Below, piece after piece: positions 29,203 to 40,499 of a stretch of DNA of 64,000 bases. The stretch covers positions 1 to 64,000 of the forward strand of contig NZ_BAWH01000002.1 in NCBI RefSeq assembly GCF_000586435.1, read 5' to 3'. How positions within the stretch are numbered: position 1 is the stretch's first letter; each line of letters opens with the position of its first letter. This DNA is from Psychrobacter sp. JCM 18901 (GTDB taxonomy: Bacteria; Pseudomonadota; Gammaproteobacteria; Pseudomonadales; Moraxellaceae). The position numbers and the translations under genes are program-made. The notes beneath the pieces were generated by a model. The model did not search any database. It was not told where the DNA came from and saw only the letters and a list, made by a program, of their open reading frames with translations.

Positions 29203-31366
29203 ATGTCTATAAAACTGACGTCCATACCTATCGATTGTACGCTAATGACGATTGGCCTGCGAGCACGTCTACCATTAGCTATAGCAGGGCTGCTACTCTC
29301 AGCTCAAACACAGGCATTTCTACCAACGCCGCTGTCTGTCCTTGAATCAGATGCATTGTCACCTGACGCATCTAGCATAGCACCTACTAGCACAGCACCT
29401 ACTTATTCTAATTCAGATGCATTATCCGAGCCGGATAATATTAATAGTGCTGAACCTAATATTCAAAATAGTACTTTATCTGAATCAAGCTTAAAGACAG
29501 AGCAGCTACTATCAACATGGCGGCAGCAAGTAAAAGCAGACAAGTTGGCACAGCATACAACATGGCGACGCTTGTTGTATTTTTACGATGATAAAAACAG
29601 TGTATTGGGTAAAAAGAAAACAGAGAGTTTGGTTGATGATTCGAGCTTTTTCTTAAGTAAAAATGGTCAACGAGATTCAGGTGCAGAGTTGGATGCGATG
29701 CTCGCAGCACTTGCACAAGAGTTGGCGTCATCATCAGCAACTGATAACGACCAAGCCAAAACTGATACCAATAATAATTCTGTCTTATGTCGTTTTCCAG
29801 CACGAGTGGCATGGTTGACAGAGGTGCTAGCGATCGATGCTGCAAGTCTCTCGTCTGAGTGTCCTGAGCTAGATGAGTGGATGTCGACATTGGCGCCTGA
29901 GCAGCTGTCTATTATGTTTGCGCAGGAGTACTTGGACAATCCGCTCTCTGCATTTGCTCATACATTACTACGCATTGACTCAAAAGCGAGTATCGCCAAT
30001 CCAAACCAAATTGATAAGGCTTATGCGCTGAACTATACGGTAGACGGTGATCCAAACGACAGTTTTCCAGTCTATGCTACCAAGTCAATGATTGGTAGCT
30101 ACAACAGCGCTATCGAAATTGACCCATATCCAGAGATGCTAGCGAAATACCTGCAAGATGATGAACGTGATACGTGGACATATCAGTTGAGTCTGACGCC
30201 CGCGGAAGTGCAGCAGATTATGCGCCACGTTTGGGAAACCAAAGCATTAAAGATGTCTTATTACTTTACCACGGACAATTGTGCTTCTGAGATTCTGCGT
30301 CTTATTGATGTGGTCCGTCCACAGCAAAACTTACTGAGCCAATTGTCTTACGCAGTCGTGCCTTCTGATGTGATTCAGCTATTAAATGATGAGCAGTTGC
30401 TGGCAAGTACCACTTATACGCCTGCTGATAATACCGTACGTCAATCTCAGCTCAATGAGAAAAAACAACAGCGCGCACAGTTGGGCTATCACAATAGTGC
30501 CAAACAAACCGTGAATGAGATCAAGTCTGCGCAGCTCAACCCTGTATCGAGCATGTCAGCTGATGGGCAAACACTGCTCAAGCGTCAAATCGACGTATCG
30601 GATAATAATCCGATAGACAGGCATCCGCTACAGTTGGGTACGATAGGTATAGGGCAGCGTGGCGACAATGACTATATGGATATTGGGTTTCGAGCGGGGT
30701 TTCATGATACGCTTGACCACGCTTCAGGGTATCCACAGCTTTTTAATTTAGAAGGGCTGACTGCGACATTACGATTGTATGACACAGATGATAATAAGCC
30801 CAACCAGCCAGACAGTGTGGTATTGCAAAACGTCACTTTGATTCGTGGCCGCTCTTTTAACCCTGTTAATGCTGCCAAAAAAAGGCAATACTTGGGGCGC
30901 CAGTATCGAGGCGACGCGAGTAAACGATGGATCGCAAGAGGCAGGTACGGATCATTTGGTCGGTAGCGTGGGTTACGAAAAAGGCTGGTCATGGGCATTT
31001 GGTACACCAGCCGCAGGTACTGGTGAGATGCCGCCGCAACTGTGCTATATATTTTTGGCAGGTACGGCGCAAGCGGGGCGAGGTATCAATAAAGGCTTTC
31101 GTCTAGGCGCAGGTATCAATGCAGGCTGCCGTTATCAGATTAACAATCAGTTACGCGCGCAAGCTGAATTGCAATTGCCATATTGGTATCATGGCAGCAG
31201 CGATGAATCCAACGTCCGTGGCCATTATTGGCAACCAGTCTCAAGCTTAGGACTGCAATATGACATTGATAAGAAACAAGCACTACGTATTAATGCTAAT
31301 TACGAATGGCAAGAACGTATCGATGCCAATGATGATATACAGCTATCGTACAGACGATACTTTTAG
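29203..31366 (+). CDS. Periplasmic DUF4105 (Lnb-type N-terminal domain) protein, frameshifted
   Basis: About 720 residues after repair. A signal peptide is likely (RLPLAIAGLLLSAQTQA). After a Ser/Asp-rich stretch come the DUF4105 landmarks: DNPLSAFAHTLLRI, DSFPVYATKSMIGSYNSAIEI, the LSLTPAEVQQIMRHVWE segment and YYFTTDNCASEILRLID with its conserved Cys. The C-terminal third has alternating short strands and ends in an aromatic residue, as in a beta-rich or barrel-like domain. DUF4105 includes Gram-positive lipoprotein N-acyltransferase B, which uses a Cys-His pair; the Gram-negative members are uncharacterised. The break is one extra A in a seven-A run at 30877-30883. Confidence 0.8.
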
Positions 31367-31491
31367 TCACTGATTTAGATATTGGTTTAGACACTGATTT
31401 AGCCGTTGATTTAGGCATTAATTTAAACAAAATGGCTTCTAAGTGCTGTAATCGTTGCATAAAGGAAGTTGTATAAAGGGAAACATGCTTT

Positions 31492-32332
31492 ATGAGTACG
31501 CAAAATTTACTAATTATCGGGCAAGGTGATATTGGCCTACCAGTGACCAATAAACTCGCCCAAGATGGCTATTGTGTGACTGGGCTAGCTCGTAGTGAGC
31601 GCGAATACTATGATTTGGTAGATAGTGCAGATTTTTTTGCAGGCTAATGCGTTGACTTTGACGGCTGAGCAGCTACAAGCATTTACTCATATTGCGATTA
31701 TCGTCACCCCTGATGAGTATTCGACCAGCGGTTATCACGACAGTTATCTAGCGATTAGTCAGCATTTAGCAACGCTTGCTCCACAGCTTATTAAACTTGA
31801 ACGTGTGGTATTTATTTCTTCTACTGGTGTCTATGGTCAGGATAATGGCGAATGGATTGATGAGCATACTGCACCTGTTACGCCTGCGCGTGAAGCCTCG
31901 AAATTCATATTGCAAGCAGAACAAGCGCTGCAACAAGGCTTTGGTGATAAAGCCATTATTATTCGCCCCAGTGGTATCTACGGTCGCGAGCGCTTAATGC
32001 GACTACGCAAGGCTCGTGAGTCAAATAAAGATCCAGTGCCAGCTGAGCATTGGAGCAATCGCATTATGGATCGCGACTTGGTCAATATCATCACTAAAGT
32101 GTTGACGATAAAAGCACCAAAGACTGTCTATCTAGCGACGGACTATCGACCTGTTACTACGTTTGAGCTAGGGGTTTGGCTTAGTGAGCAGGTTGGTGAG
32201 ACACCTCCTACTATTGATAATACAAAAATGTCAGTGACAGGAAAACGCTTGCACAGCAACATTCCGTTAGCTTGGCTTGATTATGCTGATTGGCAGACAG
32301 GCTACCGAGATATTTTGAATTATCAAGAGTAA
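31492..32332 (+). CDS. NAD(P)-dependent epimerase/dehydratase (YeeZ-like), frameshifted
   Basis: About 279 residues after repair, an atypical short-chain dehydrogenase. ATG 31492 begins the nucleotide-binding loop STQNLLIIGQGDIGLPVTNKL; FISSTGVYGQ supplies the Ser and Tyr of the active region and RPSGIYGRERL follows. YeeZ in E. coli is uncharacterised. The break is one extra T in a seven-T run at 31632-31638 (expected DSADFLQANALTL). Reading only from 31625 would lose the cofactor loop. No partner is evident; the next gene starts 80 bp downstream. Confidence 0.87.
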
Positions 32333-32412
32333 GCCTTTAGAGCTGAGCCCTAAAGAGTAAAATAGTCCTTGGTATAATCGTTCTTATTTATTTTATAGTT
32401 TATGGAGATTTC

Positions 32413-33450
32413 ATGTCCCAGCCTTCTACTTCTGATGACCGTTTGTCTCATGCTAATCTGGCAACAGAAGGCGGGCAGCTGGCAGAAGGTCACGTCCAAA
32501 AAAAGGCTGGTCAATCGTCTATGCTAGCTGATTCGCAGCAACCTGCGATCGTACATCCTAACTTTGATCCCAAACAATCTCCTCTTGACCCTGCCAGACC
32601 ATTAAGTGATATTCCTGAGCCCGCTCGTCGCCTAAATGGTCAATTGCGCAGGCTTTATGGTAATTCGACTCGGTTCTATCAGCCCAATGCAGACAGCTTA
32701 TCGAAATGGTCGCTGATTGCTTCAGAAGCGCTGGCTGAGCATTTATCATTGCTGAATGCGGCACAGCTTATCGAATTGCCGGATAGCTTTTATCAGAATC
32801 ATAGTGAGCAGCCGTTAATATCGACATTATCAGATATGACATTATTAGACATGTCGGATATTCAACAGGCGATTCGCGCTTATCCAAAACTGAACCGTTA
32901 CGGGTTTTTGCCTATTGATAACTCTACAGTGACTGAATCAGATAACGATTCAAACAACGATTCAAACAATGACAGCAAGGCTCAAAATTCTGCATTATTA
33001 TCTATGCGCGCATTGACCAAACGCTATAATCCTGATGAGCTACTCAACAGTCTGTATGCCGATGATTGGCAAGTGATACTACAGCCGCAGCAGTTTGAGA
33101 CAGGCGAGGGCAGTTTGGCCACGGATATCATGGCATGTAGCGTGGCCGTCCATGCGCTAAAGCAGTGTAGTACCCGTAAGAGTATCAATCATAGCTATAG
33201 CGCCGCAGACATATGTCAGCATGTGCGTAGCTACTTGCTCAGTCAGATCGTTTGTGAGCCGTCGCAACGCCACGCATATCGTCAGATTCGACTATTTGCT
33301 GGTCACATTATTGTTGCCGCTTATCATTTGGGCTGGGAGATACAGGTCCGAGCAGACGGACAGAGCTATTTTAATATCTCGTCACGTAGTGGTTTGTTGA
33401 CTCGCTATGCCAATATGCAGGATTATGAGATCAATGGTTGGTCAAGCTGA
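32413..33450 (+). CDS. Unrecognised 345-residue protein
   Basis: I do not recognise a family. The first 60 residues are polar and probably disordered. A folded helical region follows (residues about 65-150), then a linker at about 177-188 with repeated DSNND units encoded by short DNA repeats, then a C-terminal half rich in His, Cys and aromatic residues (ADICQHVRSYLLSQIVCEP, RLFAGHIIVAAYHLGWEIQV). No signal peptide or clear membrane segment. It is preceded by GGAG and lies between the epimerase and pyrE; codon style matches neighbours, so recent transfer is not suggested. Confidence 0.75.
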   Translation: MSQPSTSDDRLSHANLATEGGQLAEGHVQKKAGQSSMLADSQQPAIVHPNFDPKQSPLDPARPLSDIPEPARRLNGQLRRLYGNSTRFYQPNADSLSKWSLIASEALAEHLSLLNAAQLIELPDSFYQNHSEQPLISTLSDMTLLDMSDIQQAIRAYPKLNRYGFLPIDNSTVTESDNDSNNDSNNDSKAQNSALLSMRALTKRYNPDELLNSLYADDWQVILQPQQFETGEGSLATDIMACSVAVHALKQCSTRKSINHSYSAADICQHVRSYLLSQIVCEPSQRHAYRQIRLFAGHIIVAAYHLGWEIQVRADGQSYFNISSRSGLLTRYANMQDYEINGWSS

Positions 33451-33513
33451 TCAATAATGCGTACAATAATGCAAATTTTTTTGTCCCCTCTTTTTGCTGA
33501 TAGGAATGTCATA

Positions 33514-34231
33514 ATGTCTCATGTAACACGCCCTCAAGACCCTAAATTTTCATCTCATCAATTTATTCAACTGGCTCTAGACAACCAAGTGCTCAAATTC
33601 GGTGAGTTTGTCCTAAAGTCTGGTCGTATCAGTCCTTACTTTTTTTAATGCAGGTTTGCTTGCGACTGGTGAGATGTTGTCACTGCTAGCACGTGGTTAT
33701 GCAGATGCCTTAGCTGAACAAATGAATACAGCAAATAATAGCGATAATGAGCAAGAGCTGGTCATCTTTGGTGCGGCTTACAAAGGTATTCCTTTTGTCG
33801 CAGCGACAGCGCAAGCGTTATGGCTACATCATGGTATTAACGCCAAGTGGGGCTATAACCGTAAAGAAGCCAAAACTCACGGTGAAGGCGGCAATTTAGT
33901 AGGTGCTGACGTAACTGGTAAGGCTGTTTGGGTACTTGATGACGTCATCACAGCAGGTACAGCCATGCGCGAAGTGGTCGAGATTTTAGAGCAAGCAGGC
34001 GCAAGCGTTGCTGGTATTATCGTCGCACTTGATCGTAAAGAGAAAGGTCAAGCCGAGCACTCTGCTATTCAAGAGCTTGCCGCGACACTAGAAGTACCTG
34101 TACGTGCATTGGTCGATATCGATGATTTGATCAGTTATTTGGCCGATGACCATGGTGCACAAAACGGCCAACATAAAGACGCGACCCAATTATCCAAAAT
34201 GCAACACTACCGTGAGCAGTACGGCGTATAG
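33514..34231 (+). CDS. pyrE: Orotate phosphoribosyltransferase, frameshifted
   Basis: Converts orotate and PRPP to OMP in pyrimidine synthesis. About 238 residues after repair. Landmarks: [58 protein letters not shown] (catalytic flexible loop) and the PRPP motif [16 protein letters not shown]. The break is one extra T in a seven-T run at 33640-33646, exactly within YFFNAG. AGGAAT precedes ATG 33514. The short Asn/Asp-rich insertion around residue 70 is unusual for E. coli-type PyrE but lies in a surface loop. Confidence 0.94.
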
Positions 34232-34296
34232 TTGGGCACCGATGTTGTTTAATAGGTGTGTTTCATATCAACAATATAACGTAAGTGAGTCTTATT

Positions 34297-35269
34297 ATGA
34301 GCCAACAAAAACAAGAAAAGTCGCTAAAAATACTCGTTATTATGGATCCGATCGAGCGGGTTAATTATAAAAAAAGACACCAGTCTCGCTATGATGTGGT
34401 CCGCTCAAGACCGTGGCCATCAGCTCGGTTATTGTCAGATTCATGACCTGTGGTTGGACCGTGGTCAGTTGATGGTTGATACGCAGCCACTGACAGTAAA
34501 GCGTGATCCTGCAGATTTCTATACATTGGGTGATAAAAGCACAGGGCCAGTCGGCAACTATGACGTGATTTTGATGCGCAAAGATCCACCGTTTGATATG
34601 CGCTTTATTTATGCCACTTATATGCTTGACCATGCCAAAGCAGCAGGCGTGCTCGTGGTCAATGATCCACAAGCGATTCGCGACTGCAATGAGAAGTTGT
34701 TTGCGACATGGTTTAGCGATTATATGAGCCCAACGATTGTGACTAGCAAACAAGCACACATTCGTAAGTTCATCGCTGAACAACAGGACGTCATCGTCAA
34801 GCCACTAGATGGTATGGGCGGCACTGGCATCTTCCGTTTGACTGCTGATAGCCCAAACATCGGAGTGACGTTAGAGATACTGACTGAGCTTGAAACTTTG
34901 CCTATCATGGCGCAGCGTTATTTGCCAGAAATCAAAGAGGGCGATAAACGCGTGTTGATCGTCGATGGTGTCGTGGTAGATTATAGTTTGGCTCGTATTC
35001 CAACCAAAGGCGAGACCCGTGGTAATCTAGCAGCTGGTGGTAGTGGCGTTGCTATGCCATTGACTGATATCGAACGCCAAGTAGCAGAAATAGTGGCACC
35101 AATTGTCAAAGAAAAAGGCCTAATGTTCGTTGGTCTAGACTTGATCGGTGGGCGCATCACTGAGATTAACGTTACTAGCCCAACATGCGTACGTGAGATT
35201 GATGACCAATGCGGTACAGATATCGCGACCGACTTTATCATGGCGATTGAGAATAAATTTACTGCGTAG
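34297..35269 (+). CDS. gshB: Glutathione synthetase, frameshifted near its N-terminus
   Basis: ATP-grasp ligase joining gamma-glutamylcysteine and glycine. About 323 residues after repair. The N-terminus LKILVIMDPIERVNYKKDTSLAMM is typical; VKPLDGMGGTGIFRL, QRYLPEIKEGDKRVLIVDG, RGNLAAGGSGVAMPLT and ITEINVTSPTCVREID complete the ATP and metal sites. One extra A in a seven-A run at 34369-34375 breaks the frame inside NYKKDT. The ribosome site is weak. A hairpin terminator follows the gene. Confidence 0.94.
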
Positions 35270-35385
35270 CTTTAGCTATACTCAGGAATGTTTTGAGTTC
35301 AGGGATATTTTGACTACGTAAAACCCGTATTTTGAGGTATTGTTAGTCATTGATTTTCCTTACCGTTTATTAGCATTACACGACG

Positions 35386-35418
35386 CCAAGCTATGACCGA
35401 TCATGGCTTGGATTTTTG
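35386..35418 (+). terminator. gshB terminator
   Basis: CCAAGCTATG paired with CATGGCTTGG, with a T-rich tail (ATTTTTGTTATTTTT). Confidence 0.8.
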
Positions 35419-35565
35419 TTATTTTTGCTGCATAAAGTACTGTATATAAGACAATGATTTCCTCTATACTATGCGGGCTTTGGCTAGGTCATTATTTTTC
35501 ATAATTGTTACCGCCGCAGTGAGATAAACCCTTCATATAAATAAAGTAAAGATAGGCAGGCGTTC

Positions 35566-36649
35566 ATGAAAACACCGCATATATTGATGATGGCAGCTGG
35601 TACGGGCGGGCATGTTTTTCCAGCGCTTGCAGTGAGCGACGAGTTGACCCAGCGCGGTGCGGTGATTCATTGGTTAGGAACGCCAAACGGTATGGAAAAT
35701 GGGTTGGTTGAGCCAACAGGTTATCCTTTTCATGCTATTAATATGCAAGGACTTCGTGGCAAAGGCGTTGGTCGACTACTGAAGCTACCAATGACTTTGC
35801 TATCCGCGACGATGGCAGCCGTAAAAGTGATTCGCAGTAATCAGATTGACGTGGTCGTTGGGTTCGGTGGTTATGTCACTGCACCTGGCGGTATCGCTGC
35901 GCGTATGACTAATACGCCGTTGATCATCCATGAGCAAAATGCCATCGCTGGCATGAGTAACCGCTACCTATCTAAGCTATCGACTAAGACATTACAAGCG
36001 TTCGAGAATACCTTTGCTAATAGTCAGCAAGATGCCAAACTTGAGACAGTGGGCAATCCTGTGCGTAACGCCATTACTGGTGTCGCAGAGCCAACGGTAC
36101 GCTACGATGTAAATGACAGTTCACCGCTTAAACTATTGGTAGTCGGCGGTTCACTTGGCGCTCAGATATTAAATGATACAGTACCAAAAGCGTTAGCATT
36201 ATTAGATCAGCCGTTTGAAGTCTTACACCAGTGTGGACGCAACAATGAAGCAGCCACGCAAGCAGCTTATAGCGCACAAGACCTAAACAACCATCAGTTA
36301 CTGTACAGCCTTTTATTGATGATATGGCTGCAGCTTATAACTGGGCAGACATCATCGTTTGCCGCGCAGGTGCACTGACCGTGACGGAAATTCAAAACGT
36401 CGGCATCGCCGCTATTTTTGTACCGTTACCGCATGCAGTGGATGACCATCAGACGGCCAATGCACGCACGCTGACCTCGCATGATGCGGCAATTCTATTG
36501 CGCAGTCAGAGCTAACTGCCAAGAGTCTAAGTGACGAGCTTGGCGTACTCAATCGAGAGAAGTGCCTAGCGATGGCAAAAAAAGGCCACGCATTGGCCAA
36601 CCGTAGTGCGAGCAAGCAAGTTGCTGATATCATTTGGCAAGCGCTATAG
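35566..36649 (+). CDS. murG: MurG N-acetylglucosaminyltransferase, two frameshifts
   Basis: Peripheral inner-membrane glycosyltransferase that converts lipid I to lipid II. About 361 residues after repair. The glycine loop [41 protein letters not shown] and [11 protein letters not shown] (nucleotide-sugar site) are intact. Two single-base losses split it: near 36303 (expected [14 protein letters not shown]) and near 36500 (expected [13 protein letters not shown]). murC starts 65 bp downstream. MurG is essential, so these should not be real null mutations. Confidence 0.94.
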
Positions 36650-36714
36650 TCTGTCATCTATACCCTTATTTGAATTTACCAAGTTTTATTGACCTTTAAT
36701 AAAGAGATATCCTT

Positions 36715-38153
36715 ATGCCTACCTCTGCGAAAGCTCTACCTAAGCGTTTGATTGAAATACCAGAAATGCGCCGTATTCAGCATTTGCATTTTATCGGTAT
36801 TGGTGGCTCAGGCATGTGTGGTATCGCTGAGGTGATGAACAATCAAGGCTATCAAGTCAGTGTTCTGACATCGCAGAAAGCTTGGTGACTAAGCGTCTCC
36901 AGCAGATTGGCATTGAAATATCTATTGGCCATGACTCCAAAAATATTGCCAATGCTGACGTTATCGTTGTCTCATCAGCGATTGATCGTAGCAACCCTGA
37001 GGTAAAAGCAGCACTTGAAGCTCGCCTGCCAGTAGTACGCCGCGCTGATATGCTTGGTGAATTAATGCGCTATCGTCATGGTATCGCAGTTGCTGGCGCG
37101 CATGGTAAAACGACAACGACGAGTTTGCTAACCACAATGATGGCAGAAGGACAGCTAGATCCTACCTATGTCATCGGCGGTAAGTTAAATGCGTCAGGCA
37201 AAAATGCGGCATTGGGTAGCAGCCGTTTCTTGGTAGCAGAGGCTGATGAGTCTGATGCATCGTTCTTGTCATTGCATCCGATGGCCGCGATTGTGACCAA
37301 CATCGACCAAGACCATATGGAAACCTACGAAAACAGCTTTGATAAATTAAAAGCCGCTTATATCCAGTTTCTACAAAACATGCCGTTTTACGGTTTGGCA
37401 GTGGTCTGCGGTGATGACCCTGAACTGTATGCAATGATCGATGATATCGGTCGTCCAGTATTGACCTTTGGTCTTGAGCCGTTCAATGATGTACAAGCTG
37501 TAGACTTGGTAACGGAAGGAACTAAAACTCACTTTACCGTATTGCGCCGTGACCGTGAACCATTACGCCTAACGTTAAATATTCCTGGTACACATAACGT
37601 TTATAACGCGCTTGCTGCCATCACGATGGCGACTGACGAAGGCGTTGATGATGCAGCGATTGAGCGCGCCCTGCAAAAATTTGAAGGCGTGGGTCGTCGT
37701 TTTGAGCAGCATGCTTCTGTCGATATCGATGATGGTAATGTCTTATTGATTGATGATTATGGTCATCATCCAAAAGAAGTCGATGCGACCATCAAAGCGG
37801 CTCGTCAAAGCTTCCCTGATCGTCGTTTAGTGATGCTATTTCAGCCGCATCGTTATAGCCGTACTCGTGATTGCTACGACGATTTTGTAGAAGTGCTATC
37901 GAGCGTTGATGAGCTATTATTATTAGATGTTTATTCAGCAGGGGAGAGTCCGATTACGGGCGCTGATACCAAATCACTAGCGCGTAGTATCCGTTTGCGC
38001 GGTGAAGTTGAACCGACTATTATTGATAAAGACAATCTAGCTCCTGTTATGCAGCGTTTGTTAAAAGCCAACGACATGCTGATTACCCAAGGCGCTGGTA
38101 ATGTCGGGCAGATTGCTATCGATTTGGCTGCCAATAACCTTTATATTAAGTAA
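36715..38153 (+). CDS. murC: UDP-N-acetylmuramate--L-alanine ligase, frameshifted
   Basis: First amino acid ligase of wall precursor synthesis, 479 residues after repair. The N-terminal Rossmann domain begins [19 protein letters not shown]; the ATP loop is [25 protein letters not shown] and FQPHRYSRT are also typical. One base is missing near 36861 (expected [17 protein letters not shown]), so the first 50 residues are in another frame. ATG 36715 has AAAGAG upstream. ddl follows after 23 bp. Confidence 0.95.
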
Positions 38154-38176
38154 GCTAAAATTTAGGGACGATCCTC

Positions 38177-39169
38177 ATGACAACTGATAATAAAGACAAT
38201 AATAGCACTCAAAATGCAGCTATCAATGATACATCTTTAAACACGACGACTCATGCAAAAGACGCCAGTCAGTTTGGCAAAGTAGCCGTTATTTATGGTG
38301 GCAGTAGCAATGAGCGCAGCGTGTCTTTGGACAGTGGTGCGGCAGTATTGCAAGCGCTCCAAAACCAAGGCGTTGATGCCACTCATTTTGATCCAAAGCA
38401 CCAAGACATCACTGAGCTGCGCAAATATGACCGCGTGTTTAATGTGTTGCATGGTCGTGGCGGCGAAGATGGCTTGTTGCAAGGCGTATTACAGTGGTTT
38501 GATATACCGCAAACAGGTTCAGGCATTCTAGCTTCTGCACTAGGTATGGACAAAGTACGTACCAAGCAATTGTGGCAAGGCTGCGGCTTATCAACTGCAC
38601 CATTTTCATTATTGACAGCTGATACTGACTGGCAGCAAGTGGTTAATATGTTAGGTCTGCCACTTATCATTAAACCAGTTCATGAAGGTTCGAGCATTGG
38701 CATGACCAAGGTCAACCACCTTGACGAACTGCCTGCCGCTTATGCAACGGCAGTGGAGTGTGGTGACGCGGTGATGGCTGAGCGCTGGATTACAGGTCGC
38801 GAATTTACGATTGTGATTATCGATGATGAAGCCTATCCAGTGATTCGTCTCGAACCAGCTGATATCACTAATTTCTATGATTTTGAAGCCAAGTACAATC
38901 GCAACGATACCAGTTACTACATTCCCTGTGGATTGAGCGCTGCTGATGAAAAGCACTTGCAAGATTTAAGCCTTGCGGCATTTCGTGCAGTAGATGCAAA
39001 AGGCTGGGGGCGTATTGATGCTATGCAAGACGAAGCAGGCAATTTTTGGTTGCTGGAAATCAATACCGTGCCAGGTATGACCAGTCATAGTTTGGTTCCG
39101 ATGGCGGCCAAAGCTCGTGGATTAGATTTTGATGCACTATGCTGGCACATTTTGGCGCAAACGCTATAA
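38177..39169 (+). CDS. ddl: D-alanine--D-alanine ligase (DdlB type)
   Basis: ATP-grasp ligase making D-Ala-D-Ala, 330 residues. After a 30-residue polar tail come VIYGGSSNERSVSLDSG, HGRGGEDGLLQG, KPVHEGSSIGMTKV and WLLEINTVPGMTSHSLVPMAA. AGGGA lies before the ATG. Positioned between murC and ftsQ, the normal place for the ddlB copy. Confidence 0.95.
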   Translation: MTTDNKDNNSTQNAAINDTSLNTTTHAKDASQFGKVAVIYGGSSNERSVSLDSGAAVLQALQNQGVDATHFDPKHQDITELRKYDRVFNVLHGRGGEDGLLQGVLQWFDIPQTGSGILASALGMDKVRTKQLWQGCGLSTAPFSLLTADTDWQQVVNMLGLPLIIKPVHEGSSIGMTKVNHLDELPAAYATAVECGDAVMAERWITGREFTIVIIDDEAYPVIRLEPADITNFYDFEAKYNRNDTSYYIPCGLSAADEKHLQDLSLAAFRAVDAKGWGRIDAMQDEAGNFWLLEINTVPGMTSHSLVPMAAKARGLDFDALCWHILAQTL

Positions 39170-39546
39170 CTGTTAAATCAACTAAATTAAGCAGATAGTG
39201 ACGACTCTTTGTGTCACTAGAGCTGCTATACCACAGCTTCATGTAAACTTGTGTAAATTCGCTGCTACTAGTTGGTGTTTGGCTATTGTTTAACCATAAA
39301 ATACGTTAATATTGTAAGAATAGGTCTATTTCGGTGATATTTATGTTGTTTTGTGAATACAACTGATAACTTATTCATAATTTAAGAAAAATGTTACGTT
39401 TAAATCAACGTAATCGCTGTATATAAGCTATATTTTTAATAAAATTTGATAACATATCGACTTAATAAGCTTCTGCCAAAAATACGCAGATTTATATCAA
39501 TAAATAGCATGATCAGTTTTATGCAAATATAGGGACAAAGGTCGTT
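39170..39546. other. 377-bp gap between ddl and ftsQ
   Basis: No gene. Strongly AT-rich with several TATAAT-like tracts; unusual, because ddlB and ftsQ are close together in most gammaproteobacteria. I infer that ftsQ has its own promoter here. Confidence 0.55.
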
Positions 39547-40335
39547 ATGGCTCAAACTGTCAACGAGGTAACTGACTTGATGAGTGATAAAGCCGGTCGC
39601 CCAAAATCTAAGATCCAAATACCAGCAACGGTAAAGTATCTATTTATGGTACTGGTCTTAGGCTTGCTAGTGCTAATATTAATGATGGGCGGCAAAGCGC
39701 TACGTGATGCGCCGCCAGCAAATATTTATGTCAGTAATCAAGGTTTGTCTGCTGCTCAATATCGCTCATTACAAGATGTGATGGAACAACAACAAGTAAG
39801 TAGCTTCTTTACTTCTGATTTGCAAGCATTGCGCGACATCACGATGGGCTTAGCTTGGGTAGACCAAGTGAGTATCTCTCGTGATTGGCAACGTGGCATC
39901 GTCGTCAACGCATTACCCAAGCAAGCAGTTGCTAATTTTGGTACAGAACGTTTGGTCGATGCAAAAGGCGCTGTGTTTGTTCCTGCTGATAGTAGAGATT
40001 TAACACAAGAGCGTTTTGCTACCCTACAAGGCGAGATGTCTCAAGCGCCAGTTATTATGCAACAGATGCAGCAGGTCAATGATTGGTATGCACCGCTTGG
40101 TATGCAGGTCGAAGATATCATTCTGTCACCGAGAATGACTTGGCTAATCCGCTTTGACAATGGGCTACGTGTGATTGTAGACAATGAAAATACGGCGCAA
40201 AAACTACTGAATTTAAGCCAACTGCTTGGCAATCAGTTAAGTACGCGTCGAGATGAAATGCAGTCTGTAGATTTACGATACAAAAATGGCTTTACCATCG
40301 CTTGGAACGTGACACAGAGTGCTGAAGCAGAATAG
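39547..40335 (+). CDS. ftsQ: Cell division protein FtsQ
   Basis: Bitopic division protein that links FtsL/FtsB to later proteins. 262 residues: cytosolic tail, one membrane helix at about 30-48 (YLFMVLVLGLLVLILMM), POTRA domain opening IYVSNQGLSAAQYRSL, then the FtsQ beta domain (WLIRFDNGLRVIVDN). GGGACAAAGG precedes the ATG. Sequence is divergent from E. coli FtsQ, but position and layout agree. Confidence 0.92.
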   Translation: MAQTVNEVTDLMSDKAGRPKSKIQIPATVKYLFMVLVLGLLVLILMMGGKALRDAPPANIYVSNQGLSAAQYRSLQDVMEQQQVSSFFTSDLQALRDITMGLAWVDQVSISRDWQRGIVVNALPKQAVANFGTERLVDAKGAVFVPADSRDLTQERFATLQGEMSQAPVIMQQMQQVNDWYAPLGMQVEDIILSPRMTWLIRFDNGLRVIVDNENTAQKLLNLSQLLGNQLSTRRDEMQSVDLRYKNGFTIAWNVTQSAEAE

Positions 40336-40417
40336 CCTAAGTAAGTACTACATCTATGCATAACCGATGTGAGCTAATACGGTTTATTTAGTTTGAAGAA
40401 AATATGTACAACATCAT

Positions 40418-40440
40418 AGCGTATTAGTAACGCTTTTTTT
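40418..40440 (+). terminator. Short possible terminator after ftsQ
   Basis: AGCGT paired with ACGCT around seven bases, followed directly by seven T. The stem is short, so the effect is uncertain. Confidence 0.55.
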
Positions 40441-40449
40441 AATGATTTA

Positions 40450-40476
40450 ATAGAAGAGCATCACTTGCTCTTCTAT
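40450..40476. promoter_or_regulatory. Perfect 11-bp inverted repeat just upstream of ftsA
   Basis: ATAGAAGAGCA and TGCTCTTCTAT around a five-base loop, ending 23 bp before the ftsA ATG. No T run follows, so it may act on messenger stability or on ftsA translation, or be an operator. Confidence 0.6.
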
Positions 40477-40499
40477 TTAGCGATAATTTGTCTGGTACC

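Noticed and set aside
34361..34783. A 140-residue antisense open frame over gshB
   Set aside because: It mirrors the coding frame of gshB; composition and absence of a start signal mark it as a shadow.
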